From the NCBI GenBank assembly GCA_049724395.1, contig JAUGWO010000082.1, positions 237,350 to 301,349 of the forward strand: a DNA stretch of 64,000 nucleotides. Direction: 5' to 3'. The notes beneath the pieces were generated by a model that was not told the DNA's origin, did not search any database, and was given only the letters and a program-made list of their open reading frames with translations. Made by a program: the position numbers and the translations under genes. Numbering within the stretch: position 1 is the stretch's first letter; each line of letters begins with the position of its first letter. This stretch comes from Spongospora subterranea f. sp. subterranea (lineage: Eukaryota > Endomyxa: Phytomyxea > Phytomyxea > Plasmodiophorida). Shown here piece after piece: positions 45,496-57,587 of this stretch.

Positions 45496-46444
45496 ATGGG
45501 TTTCATCAAGGTCGTCAAGAACAAGGCGTACTACAAGCGGTTCCAGGTCAAATACCGCCGCCGTCGCGAAAACAAGACCGATTACTACGCGCGTCAGCGA
45601 TTAGTGACCCAGGACAAGAACAAATACGCCACCCCGAAATACCGATTCGTGGTGCGTATCACGAACCGCGACGTGATCTGCCAGATCTTCTCTGCCGATC
45701 TAACCCACGATAAGTGCCTGGTCGCCGCCTACTCCCATGAGCTATCCCGATATGGAATGCCCGTCAAGGGCAACACCAACTACGCCTGCGCCTACGCCAC
45801 CGGCCTGCTCTTGGCCCGCCGAGTCAACAAGAAGTACGGCCTCGACTACGAGGGCGTTGTTGACGCCACCGGTGAGCCATTCATTGTCACTCCAGATGAG
45901 GACGCCGAGAACGCCAAGAAGCCGTTCAAGGCGCTTCTCGACGTCGGTCTTCGCTCGTACAACAACGGGCGCCCGTATATTCGGGGCATTGAAGGGAGCT
46001 GTCGATGGAGGTCTGAACGTCCCCCACTCCGAGAAGAGATTCCCGGGTAGCTCGAAGTCCGAGGGCGAATGGGTCTACGACCCCGAGCTGCACAAGAAGC
46101 TGATCTTCGGTGGACACGTCGCCCAATACATGGAGCAGCTCGAGGAGAACGATCCCGAGACCTACCAGAAGCAGTTCTCGAGCTTCATCAAGGCCGGCGT
46201 CAAGGCCGGGTCGATCGAGGCCATGTACAAGAAGATGCACGCCGCCATCCGCAAAGACCCGATGGTCAAGCGTGGCGCTCTGGAACTGGGCAGCTTCAAG
46301 ACCCGTAAACAGCCGAAACCAGCCGAGAAACCTGCCACACAGCCCAAATTCAACAAGATCCGCATGTCGATCCAGGAGAAGAAGGGACGTATCAAACAGA
46401 AATTGCAGGCGATGGGCCTCAAAACTATCGATATCACGGCTTAG
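45496..46444 (+). CDS. RPL5: Ribosomal protein uL18 (RPL5), one-base frame change in the middle
   Basis: uL18 carries 5S rRNA into the large subunit. The ATG at 45496 starts [17 protein letters not shown] and continues [32 protein letters not shown] and KALLDVGL. At about 45952 the frame must move by one base (one extra nucleotide in GGTCTTCGCTCG) to continue [42 protein letters not shown] and [14 protein letters not shown] to the stop at 46444. No intron signal fits there. Everything else is well conserved and the gene is GC-rich like the other ribosomal gene here. A sequence or assembly error is most likely; a recent mutation in one copy is the alternative. Confidence 0.93.
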
Positions 46445-46492
46445 GATGAATTTTCGTTATAAATCTACTAACCAGCTCGTTTTATCGAATCG

Positions 46493-46621
46493 TCATCGCT
46501 TCTTGTTGTCAAACGCGATAGATATCGGGTGTTGTTTGTCGCCCGTGACCATGATCGAACACTTGTGTCCAGAACAGAACTGAGGGTGGTTGGCGAACTT
46601 CGCACGGTCTCGTCGACCCAT
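46493..46621 (-). CDS. Possible 42-aa ORF or last exon, convergent with RPL5
   Basis: The minus strand reads from the ATG at 46621 MGRRDRAKFANHPQF, CSGHKCSIMVTGDKQ and on to DNKKR and a stop at 46493. It is basic and GC-rich like the ribosomal genes. No family is recognised, and it may be the last exon of a longer gene or chance. Confidence 0.25.
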   Translation of the reverse strand: MGRRDRAKFANHPQFCSGHKCSIMVTGDKQHPISIAFDNKKR

Positions 46622-47864
46622 TTGGGGCAACGAAGGGCATGGTCGCGGCAGAAGTTATATCGGTCATGGGGTAGTACCGGCCCCCTCGATCTCCAATGAG
46701 ACCTGCATCATGGCGCCCGTTAACACATCCGGTTCGGTCCGCTCTTCCGATCAATACTCGCCCGGACATCCCTAACGCGACTCGTTCTACAACTTTGTTC
46801 TTTGATATGTGAACAACGCCAAATACGACAATGACGATGTCCTAGCCATTGTCCAGACTTCAACGCGTCGACTAGACACCTTTCCGTCCTGAGACATCAG
46901 GCTGCAGTATTGTCTATGGTTCGGGTTTGTATTGAGGAAGTGCGGCCGACATTATCAATCCTGTCAATGGGAATCGCCTCGAATCCTCGTCCTTTCCTGG
47001 CGGTAATGAAATGAAAGAATGGGAGAAGTTCAAGGCGCTGTTTGTAAAACTGTTTTACGGGTGTCCAGTTCCTTTACCCATTTTGATTGATATTTGTTGA
47101 CAGGAAAACTCCCCGTGATGAAGGTGTTGTTATGATAAACCATCATCTCCTTCATGTTGTTCCACAAACCCCCAACAGTCTCCAACACCATCTCTTCCCT
47201 TCGACCAATCCTCACTACGGTCCAACCAAAATTACTTGGGCGCTTTCTCCTTCTTTATAATGATTAGCGGTGCCGGTGGGTTATCGAATAACACGTCCAT
47301 GAGACCTTGAGTATATGACGCTCCGCCTGCCTCCTTCTGGTTCAGTGACTCAGAGATCGTGGCCAATATTCGTCCAGAATATATTCGCATCGGTGAACTT
47401 CACACTCCAACCAGAGAAAGTTGACTGTTATAATAACTGACAAGGACAACTGTATTACTACAATACAGACATTATTACGAAAATAACCGTGATAGAAATT
47501 TAGAACAAGTAAACAGCACCAAGCGGATAATAGAACAAAATACAAGAATATAAAAACAATGCCAAATACGTAACAAAAACGCACCAAAGAATATCAACGT
47601 AAAAATGAAAAGGCGGAATACGATAGACTCAGTTTGACGCGATACGTTAAAAAACTCAACGTTGATTGAATTAAACTACGAAATAGATTCGGGACCAGCT
47701 GAATTGGCATTTGTTCAGCGACCTCGAAACTTGCGACCCCATAGCTTACCGCAACATCAAGCGAAAAGGGGCGTTTACTGAACCCCCGCAGCGATCTACG
47801 AAAGAAGCAAATGGAGCTGGCCAACCTTGGTGATAACGAGGTACCCGACTTTCGAATGTAATAT
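46622..47864. other. Gap with no recognised gene
   Basis: Open frames here are short and unmatched. The AT-rich section 47,380-47,640 has none. No support for genes. Confidence 0.4.
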
Positions 47865-48142
47865 ATTGATCTTTGATGTGAGCCATCCCCAAGTTCTGTA
47901 TGGTGGCTTTGGTTTGGTAGATCTTGTTGAGCATTTGTGGAACCTCTCGGGAATGGCCTTTACATTCGAATACGCAACATCGTCAATAGTGGATAGTAAT
48001 GCAGCGGTTGTATCACCACCGACAGGCCAAATCAGCTTGTACAGATTCCCGAGAGGTTCCACAGATGCTCAACAAGATCTACCAAACCAAAGCCATATGG
48101 CTTACAGAACTTGGTGACTATGGCCCACATCAAAGATCAATA
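47865..48142. repeat. Inverted duplication, 90/98-bp arms, 90-bp spacer
   Basis: Left arm 47865-47954 and right arm 48045-48142 are reverse complements over blocks such as GAGAGGTTCCACA and CTCAACAAGATCTACCAAAC, about 90% alike with a small insertion in the right arm. A further short inverted piece (TTCGAATGTA / TACATTCGAA) lies outside and inside the left arm. The gypsy fossil starts directly after the right arm. Confidence 0.85.
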
Positions 48143-48149
48143 ATCTTCG

Positions 48150-48420
48150 CTGAGGGTATATCAAGACGCATCGAAAGATGTTTGGGCCATTTATCTACAC
48201 AGATTTTACCTGAAAACTTGGGGAAATCTGGTGACCGACAGCGCCATGAACTGGCTAGCATGGTTTAGCGGCAGGTTCGGCGATGATCGAGAAGGAAGCC
48301 TCTCAAACTTTGGGGGGTGTCACCGTTTCCAACCGTTCCTGATCGGGAAACAATTCCACCGCTTTACAGATCATCGACGTACAACCCATGGGCACTCGGG
48401 ATGGTGGAAATCGTGAAACC
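48150..48420 (+). mobile_element. Ty3/gypsy LTR-retrotransposon fossil, RNase H region
   Basis: The region codes LRVYQDASKDVWAIYL, a LAWFSGRFG stretch and FTDHRRTTH. These match the RNase H part of gypsy elements known from oomycetes and other protists (DAS, FLSG-F and YTDHRNL motifs). No terminal repeats are visible; it is a small broken remnant. Confidence 0.65.
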
Positions 48421-49090
48421 GGCACATTCTCGAGTCGCTGAAGAAGCAACGATCAGAACGTAGTCTCGCTTTCGACGTCCATCGGCCTTTCATCCCCAGT
48501 CGCTAATATGACGTTAAAACAACGCATTCGGCCACGAGTCGGTTATGCTTTGGCAAGATCATGACTGGACTAGATCCCGCTACATCATTTGTCCACGATG
48601 TTCGTACCGGCCTTGGATTCAGTAAGCGATATTTTATTAACGCCTGATCGTATTCAATCACGTACGGCTAAACTCGCATAATCTATGCCAAGTTGTATGG
48701 CCATCTCACGATGGCAACTATCAGAGCCGCGCTTCTCTTGTTAGAGCATCAATTGCAGGATACCTGTTTGGCATTGTTCGCCAAAACCGCCCGTGTTTTC
48801 CTACAGATTTCACGTCCTCTTCTTGATTTTCATAAACCCTTTCGGCATTCGACAATCGATCAGATATTCCCCACAATATATATATCCGCTGACCGCCCAA
48901 ATGGTGCTACCACTACAAAATTCGAACAGTCATCACTGAGCAGCATGAACGCAACTTATCCGGCGTATCGCCAGTTGCAGCGTGTCGCCATATTGTTGGG
49001 TATATGGTAACATCCCTTAATGCACTGGTCCCACGGAGTCCGTGTCGCATCTTCACAGGGTTTTCCTTGATTGTGACAGATTCCGTCGCT
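48421..49090. other. Gap upstream of RPL14
   Basis: No coding region recognised. The last ~100 bp should contain the promoter and 5' leader of the eL14 gene. Confidence 0.4.
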
Positions 49091-49489
49091 ATGGTGTTCA
49101 ACAAGTTCGTGGAAGTCGGGCGCGTTGTCTTCATCAACTATGGTCCGGACTACGGCAAGCTCGGCGTCGTTATCGATGTTATCGACCAGAACCGCGCTTT
49201 GATTGATGGCCCATCAATCAGCCGTCAGCAGCTCGTGTTTAAGCGCATGAGCCTGACGCCCTTGAAGATGGCAATCTCTCGTTGCCCCCGCCAGGGAACC
49301 CTATACAAGGCCTGGGAGAAGGAGGACGTGTCCGGAAAGTGGAACAACACTTCCTTCGCCAAGAAGATCGTCAAGCAGGCGTCCCGGGCGAACCTGACCG
49401 ACTTAGGCCGGTTCGAGGTTATGTTGGCCCGCAAGCAGAAGAGCTACCAGGTCAAGAAGGAATTGGCAAAACTTAAGAAGTCTCAGTAA
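49091..49489 (+). CDS. RPL14: Ribosomal protein eL14 (RPL14), 132 aa
   Basis: A large-subunit ribosomal protein. The start is the ATG at 49091 (MVFNKFVEVGRVVFINYGP), which matches the family start; the open frame upstream is not used. The KOW-type fold follows (GKLGVVIDVIDQNRALIDGP), then SRQQLVFKRMSLTPLKM and the C-terminal helix region (WNNTSFAKKIVKQASRANLT, RFEVMLARKQK) ending in a Lys-rich tail. The length is normal and the gene intronless. It is convergent with HDAC, 187 bp apart. Confidence 0.95.
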   Translation: MVFNKFVEVGRVVFINYGPDYGKLGVVIDVIDQNRALIDGPSISRQQLVFKRMSLTPLKMAISRCPRQGTLYKAWEKEDVSGKWNNTSFAKKIVKQASRANLTDLGRFEVMLARKQKSYQVKKELAKLKKSQ

Positions 49490-49675
49490 ATCTCAGACAA
49501 ATATGCATTTATCTCCTAACTCTCGGTTTCCGTTTCGAATCGCTATTCGATATGTTTACATATCTTATGGGTTTATCGATCGTGTGCACAATTTGTTTTG
49601 ATTGCATTGCCAAATGCGAAGACCGCATCAAAAAAAATTTGTTTCGTTTTCAACGATTATGATTTTATTGAGGAC

Positions 49676-51528
<1,853 letters not shown>

Positions 51529-52150
51529 ATATCGCTAACCCCGGGCCTCAAATCGGATCAGATAATATATTATTGGGAGGGCGCCGACCGATTTCCGATG
51601 ATGGGGCGGTCGATGGTAGAACGGCGACCCTATTATGGGTTTGATTTAAGGCCACGGACTACCTAATAATCGGGGGAAAGGGGGACCAAGAGGAACGGCA
51701 ACTGAGGAATTTGAAAAGAACCAGCACCTCTGTGGACCGCCTCCCTCAATAGAATTACCCGAAGTGCTGCAAATCGATTCGCCATTCAGGATCACGATAG
51801 CTTATTCTGTGTCCGGCGACGGGCGTTTTATCGAACAAAAACAGACCCCGGATTTCTCGATCTATCAAGCTTGAATCTGTAGCTGATGTGAATCCGGTGA
51901 ATCGGTGATGAACATCTCGGTTCGACCCCCTAGAATCGATCACGGCGCGTTGAATTTTGCAACGATGATCGGGTTTATGGCGCATCGGGCCCGGCCTCGT
52001 TCCATGTCGAAGAACCGTGAACTGCAGCCCTGTTCCGTGATTGATATGTACACTCGGCAGTAATGTGCAACGTTTCAAGAGGTGGACCGTAATCGTCAAA
52101 CGAATCACACTTATATTGAACGAATTGTGTTAAGATCAACTCCCTGGGCC
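51529..52150. other. Divergent intergenic region, HDAC / CASP
   Basis: The region holds both promoters. A minus-strand frame of about 117 codons at 51755-52108 (RGLFLFDKTPVAGHRISYRD) looks somewhat protein-like but has no ATG at its start and no known family. Confidence 0.4.
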
Positions 52151-54956
52151 ATGAACCAGGATGTACCGGTGACGCGAGATCAAATGCAGGCCGTCCTGCA
52201 GGCCTGGACTGGTACAGATATTTTTGATGATGGGATTTTCCGGGCGGCTGAGTGTCTGACCTCTGCTCGTTTTCAGAAATCGGGCTTGACGCCTTCCGAA
52301 CGGTTATTGATCGTCAGGCTCTGGCTATGGCTACTGCGGACGAAAGAAGCCAGAAATCTCGACAGCAGCTTTCATTGCTTGTGAAAGCAGTTAAACAACA
52401 GTCGCAAAAACCAGACCAAGACCTTTCAGTCACGAACGTATTTTGACACAATCCACAACCAACGGCCTCTTTTGAGCTCATGTTTTTTATTAGAAAGCAT
52501 TGGTCGATACGATTAAATCTTTTCAAAAAGAAGTAGACGAATTAACCAAACGTGGAACGTATGCCGAATCGTGCTTCAAACAGGTACATCGTTTGCTCGA
52601 ACGTTAGCGTTCAACTAATTTTGATTAGGTGTATTCGGTCCTCTATCCGGCACCCGATCCTGTCAACACTCTTCGTTCTGCTTTGCTCTTAGAACAGGAA
52701 CAGGTAGGTCGCTTCCATAAACCATCTGTTCAAGATTGTTAATGAGGCGTAGAACACGGTTGCTTTGCTTCGAAAGCAAATTGCGGAGTATGATGCCGAG
52801 TTTGACAAGTTCAAGAACCAACAGGTATCCTCAATTGAAGATTTATTGGAATTCGTTGAATTGATGAACTGTAGACGACGATTAGGAAGCTTGAAGATCG
52901 AGTTAGGGAACTCGATCAGAGAGGGTCCATGCATGCAGGTTTTTGTTTTGTCACCTGTTTTCAAGTTGTCTAATAGTACTATTTCATAGCTAGCACTGTT
53001 GAAATTCAGTCAAGGCAGTTTGAAATGGAGCGATCTCAGATGATCAAGGATTCTAAGATGAGGGAACAGGAACTACAGCAAGAAGTGAGACGACAGCGAT
53101 TCAGTCTCTCGTGCTTGTGTGACCCTTCTTAGATCCAGCGGTGTCGAGATCTTCTGTCGAAGACACAACATCAGGTAGACGAATTGCAATCAAGACTCTT
53201 TTCTATACATGACCGCAAGGGTAATCGTTCACAGCATTGTGATTTTTTTCAAACGGCATTTTCAGATCAAGATAGCGCCGCTCGAGATAACGATTTCAAC
53301 AGAATTTTCGAGGAACTGCAGACTGCAAACAACCTGTTGACTGTAGCCAAAAATGAGAATGTCAGTTTCGTTCTACTGTTGAGGTACACTTTTTCATTGG
53401 AAATTTAGGCTGATTTGCAAGCATCGCTTCTACGAGCTAGCGATATTTCGACGAATGAAGTTGTCATTGAAAGCAAGCGACAAGCCCAGTTAGCGCAGCA
53501 GAGGATGGGTTAGTCATTCTGCACAATATAGAGTATTTCATCCCTCACCACCGCCATTAGCCATGATTCAGCACGATTATTCGGCGGCTTTAGAGGAAAT
53601 TGAAACTCTGCGAATGAGACTGAACCAGGATGAATCGAGCAGGTCTTCGATTGCCCGACGGTATGAGATTCAAATTCAAGAACTCGAATCAACGATTCAA
53701 GCACTTCGGGTTCGGTTGTGTTTTTTTTGGTTCAATCGCAAATCAACTGTTGACGTCAGGATTCTGTGAAGGCGCTGCCCTCAATGGATGAATACACGTC
53801 ACTAAAGAATCAGCTAAAGCTTTTGCAGGTATTTGGTTGATGACAACTCCTTCGTCAATTTACCGTTTTACGATAGATGGTACAGTTCAATGCTGTTGAA
53901 GACGGCGAAGCTGTTACGGAACTGGAAAAGAATCTTTTGGAGAAGTGCCGCAAAGCAGAATCCGACATGGTCAGGTCAGTAGTATCATGGAAGAGGACGA
54001 AACGCATGCGACTGTTCAAAGTTGTCTTGCTGCAGAATGCGATGTGAGGATCTTGCACTTTCCGAGAAGTTACGTGAAACTGAACAAGCTCTGAGAGAAG
54101 CTAATGAAAAGGTCAGTTCGTTTTGTGATATATTCTCTTCTTGACATTGACATGATAGAATTCCCTTGCTGCGTCCATGATCGAAAAGCTTGAGCGCAAT
54201 GTTAGTGATAGCACTAGGAGAACCAGTAGTAAGTGGATCGCTGTTTCGACTTTCATAATTGCCTATCGATCCTTCTGTAGCATTGGAAGCATCTCTGTCG
54301 CCTACTGGAAATATCTCATCCTCACATGACCAAGCGCTGATTATTCAACGCGATCATTTCAAGAGAATGTCTCAGGTTGGGCCAATGGTTGCCCCGTTTT
54401 GTATTAGTAACTGGAGATTAGAGTCTAGAATTAGAGAAGGCTTCTATTGAAAACAAAAACCAATCCCTTTTTTCACAATTAGCAACGCTACAAAGCGACA
54501 ACGAGAAGCTTTGTCAGAAACTCCGAGCCATTCAGACCTATAACAGAAAGTCATCCCCGACCAATGGTATGACTTATGGTTCCTCGCGATCACTTTGCCA
54601 AATTCCATGAACAGATATTGAAGCGGGGTTAGTTGTATCAAAATATGAAAAGATTTTGGACGAGAAGCAAAATCCTTTTACGCAATACAATCATGCTCAA
54701 AAGCAGCGAAGGTCAAATATCTTCTTATTTTTTGCCGGTACTGATTGACATTCGTTGTACAAATAGTTATGCACACTTGAACGTTATGGAGAAGGTGATC
54801 TTGAATAGCGCTCGGATGTGTCTAGGAAACAAGACATTGCGTACCGGGACGTTTTTCTACATTCTAGCGCTGCACGCATTGGTGTTCGTATCGTTGATCA
54901 CACATACATTCCTATCGCATTGCCCGAAAACATCTATGTCATCATTCACTGCTTGA
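52151..54956 (+). CDS. CASP-type Golgi coiled-coil membrane protein (CUX1 splice-form homologue)
   Basis: CASP is a tail-anchored golgin that works in retrograde traffic. The ATG at 52151 gives MNQDVPVTRDQMQAVLQAW. An intron starting GTACAG and ending TTTCAG joins to EIGLDAFRTVIDRQALAM. Then come the family block TIKSFQKEVDELTKRGTYAE followed by PAPDP, coiled coils through several exons (AEYDAEFDKFKNQQVSSIE, SMDEYTSLKNQLKLLQ), and the conserved C-terminus: DEKQNPFTQYNHAQKQRR, TLRTGTFFYILALHALVFVS (membrane helix) and a short lumenal tail. This end matches the human CASP block FASFSKKERQRK plus TIGFFYTLFLHCLVFLVLY. More than ten introns. Convergent with the phosphatase-family gene, 91 bp apart. 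Confidence 0.88.
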
Positions 54957-55047
54957 TTAACTAACAGATCGGCGAATATTAATATTACACATATATCTGT
55001 ACAGCCAACAGAGGTCGTCAGTTCGAATATCTTGTAGAGTTCGTGAT

Positions 55048-56172
55048 TCAGAATTTGGTATTCAATATGTTATTATGGATGGAAAAAGTGCTGCATACAG
55101 GAAGGTGATCACTTGGCCAAAAAGCGTTTGGCGGTGGATCGCGTATGAGCTGCTGGAGCTCGTCATCAGACACTGGAGAAAGCGCGGCGTTCGGGCGAAG
55201 TGACGATACCGAATAGAAAATGAAATCCAGTTTGTGGTGATACCCGGGTGTAAAATAGGTCGGTGTTGTCGATCCCGTTCCAAGCTGGTTCATCCACTTG
55301 TCCACATCGTCCAGCATGAACGGATGCGCATCTGGGTTTCGTGCGGAAATTAAATTGATCAGATTGGATCCGATGCCGTCGTTCAAGTCGCCGCAAATGA
55401 TCAATGACGAATCGGTTGGATTGGATCCAGCCTCGATCATGTGCGCTTCCAGACGATGTAAAGCACTTCCCACCTGTTGTAATCGGATTTGTTCATCATC
55501 GGGTTTCGCCTGCAAATGCAGGTTACCGATGTAGATCGTGGTGGAACTTGGCAGCCATTTCAACGCCACAAGCAGCGCTCTCGATCTCGATTGCTGCCAT
55601 TCCAGTTGGAACTCGGAGGCCCTGAACAGGATCACATTGATGAATCGAGGCGGATGCGAATGGGAACTCTTTTTCGGACGTTGCGCTACGACCTCGTAAT
55701 CGTCCTTGCTGAACAAGGTGTTGATATCGGTTATGGATTCATCAGCTAAATCCACTTCTTGAAGGCAAATTATCGACGGTTTCAGATTCTGCAGAATCTC
55801 TTTCAACCGACGAAATCGGTGCTGCCATTGAAGATATATCGGCTCGCGAACATGGGCAAATCGATCATGAACGTGTTCGTCGGCGCAGCTCTGACACAGG
55901 ATATTGAACGACAATACGGAGAAGGAGCGGGCCGGGTCCGAATCGAGTCGATGATGGATATCGAACCGGTACGGCCCCGACATACGCTCCCGATGGCGAA
56001 GCCGACTGGATTTGCGGATCAGATCCCTAACCGGACCATATTCATCGCGCAATGATCCATTGAATTGGGGCAACGGAGCCGTCGTGTCGTTCGATTCTAA
56101 AAATATCCCGGTAGATATTGGCCTATCCCATGGCGAATATCTGTTATTGGACACACCAGCCAAACTGTCCAA
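55048..56172 (-). CDS. Endonuclease/exonuclease/phosphatase family protein (CCR4/nocturnin/Angel-like), 374 aa
   Basis: A Mg-dependent phosphodiesterase, probably an mRNA deadenylase or RNA 2',3'-phosphatase relative. Catalytic blocks in order: FSVLSFNILCQS (Asn), IICLQEVD (Glu), RFINVILFR, IYIGNLHLQAKPDDEQIRLQQ (His), LIICGDLND (Asp/Asn), TYFTPGYHHKLDFIFY (Asp) and PSDHLPV (Asp-His). The N-terminal ~85 residues are polar and Arg-rich without a domain. No intron is needed, in contrast to the CASP gene it faces. All active-site residues of the fold are present; the subfamily and substrate are not settled by sequence. Confidence 0.9.
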   Translation of the reverse strand: MDSLAGVSNNRYSPWDRPISTGIFLESNDTTAPLPQFNGSLRDEYGPVRDLIRKSSRLRHRERMSGPYRFDIHHRLDSDPARSFSVLSFNILCQSCADEHVHDRFAHVREPIYLQWQHRFRRLKEILQNLKPSIICLQEVDLADESITDINTLFSKDDYEVVAQRPKKSSHSHPPRFINVILFRASEFQLEWQQSRSRALLVALKWLPSSTTIYIGNLHLQAKPDDEQIRLQQVGSALHRLEAHMIEAGSNPTDSSLIICGDLNDGIGSNLINLISARNPDAHPFMLDDVDKWMNQLGTGSTTPTYFTPGYHHKLDFIFYSVSSLRPNAALSPVSDDELQQLIRDPPPNAFWPSDHLPVCSTFSIHNNILNTKF

Positions 56173-57077
56173 TAATTAAGTGGGATCTGCAGTTCATGAG
56201 CAAATATTTGTTCGCCACATTACGGATTGAATTTATAGGATTCGATTTGGACTGACGTTAAGGGTAAACAATGTATAATCGAATTGTTTCTACCGCGACT
56301 TTATTGGCTGCTACATATCCTCAAACTTTCAGGTTTGAGTTCCCGGTTTTCATTGTGGTGGGTTGCAAAGTTCTCGGATGCTGGTAAAAACTAGATCATA
56401 CTGTACTCAAAACCTTCGTTGATAGCTAATAAAGTAGAAACCATAAGACTCATTATACCGCGAAATAAGCGTTGAACCCTGGAATATTTGTCGAAAGAGC
56501 TACACTAGATTGTGATTATCAAGCGGAAGCAGTACAAAGCAGTGACGATGATGGTGATTGTGGAGATGCGGCAAATTGAGAACTGGGGCGATGCCAATGA
56601 CGGGCCTCAAAAAACTGGTTGAAAACAATATTGAGGACAGGCCATGAAATTTCTTGGAAGCTTCTTCTCTCCCCAGTGTTTGCTCGTACACAGTCTCTTC
56701 TTCTTGCATGATGACGGCTTCGCTGGTTTGCATCATGCTGTTGAACTATTATTACTAAAGAATTCTTTGTGACAACTTGCTGTGTGAGTTGAGTTCAAAC
56801 TTCTATCATTTCGGTCAATCAATCAATTCTGTATTCTTCTTCCTTTCTTCCGGCAGACCTCTCTCGCAGGTCCCGCAGTCCGTGACGCATTTCTTCCAGT
56901 GACGCGGCCTTCGCTTCAGTCATGGTCCTGCCGTCTTACTGGCGGTCACGCAGGAACTGCCGTCTTCTTTGTACAGTAGTTATTGACTTCTGCAGGGAAT
57001 ATATGTACACCCACGGTTGGCCACGCAGATACTACCGTACAGTACTGTGTTGCTTACGTTATCATGACACATCAACG
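56173..57077. other. Gap with no recognised gene
   Basis: Open frames are short and unmatched (for example 56500-56736 minus). It contains the promoter of the phosphatase-family gene at its left end. Confidence 0.4.
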
Positions 57078-57079
57078 TA

Positions 57080-57502
57080 CCGTAGATGACAATATTATCC
57101 ATCCGCTGACAAAATTAGCAAAACTCCGTGGAAATGACAAAATTAGAGCCATTTTCTATAGATTTGGTGACAGAATTATCCATCTGAGGGCCCTTGCAAT
57201 GACAAAATTCAAGAATTTATCCATTTGGCGGCCTCACAGTGAGGAAAAAGTCGAGCGGCGCAACCCTCTTTTTTGATGTTCGGATGCTATGTTTTGCTTC
57301 AACAAAGCGCAGCGCGTGAAAAAGTGCGATGAGCAAAAACGGAGACTTTTCAGGTGGCATGACAAAATTACTCAATTTTTCAGATTGTTTATGACAAATT
57401 TTTTTCCATTTTTACCGCACGAAAAAAAATAAATATATGCCGTGACATTATTAGCATCCATTTACGGACCTAAATGTGGATGGATAATATTGTCATCTAC
57501 GG
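57080..57502. mobile_element. Complete 423-bp MITE with 25-bp terminal repeats and TA target duplication
   Basis: Terminal inverted repeats are perfect over 25 bp (57080-57104 and 57478-57502), beginning CCGTAGATGACAATATTATC. TA dinucleotides flank both ends (57078-57079, 57503-57504), as in Tc1/mariner-type families. Inside, degenerate copies of the words TGACAAAATTA and GAATTATCCATCTG recur four or five times. It has no coding capacity. The solo end at 16206-16255 belongs to the same family. Confidence 0.9.
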
Positions 57503-57587
57503 TATACAGTCCGTGGACAAGTTATAAGAGAGATTTTATTAAAAACTAATATTGAGTTGTCGTTGCCCGCGTCGATTTTTTTACAAA

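Noticed and set aside
45737-46583. Second frame of RPL5 as a separate gene, and overlapping Arg-rich frames
   Set aside because: The second frame continues the conserved RPL5 sequence directly; the Arg-rich frames are GC-driven shadows.
51755-52108. 117-codon minus-strand frame as a gene
   Set aside because: It begins with GTG, has no known family and lies in the divergent promoter region of two solid genes; left as unproven.
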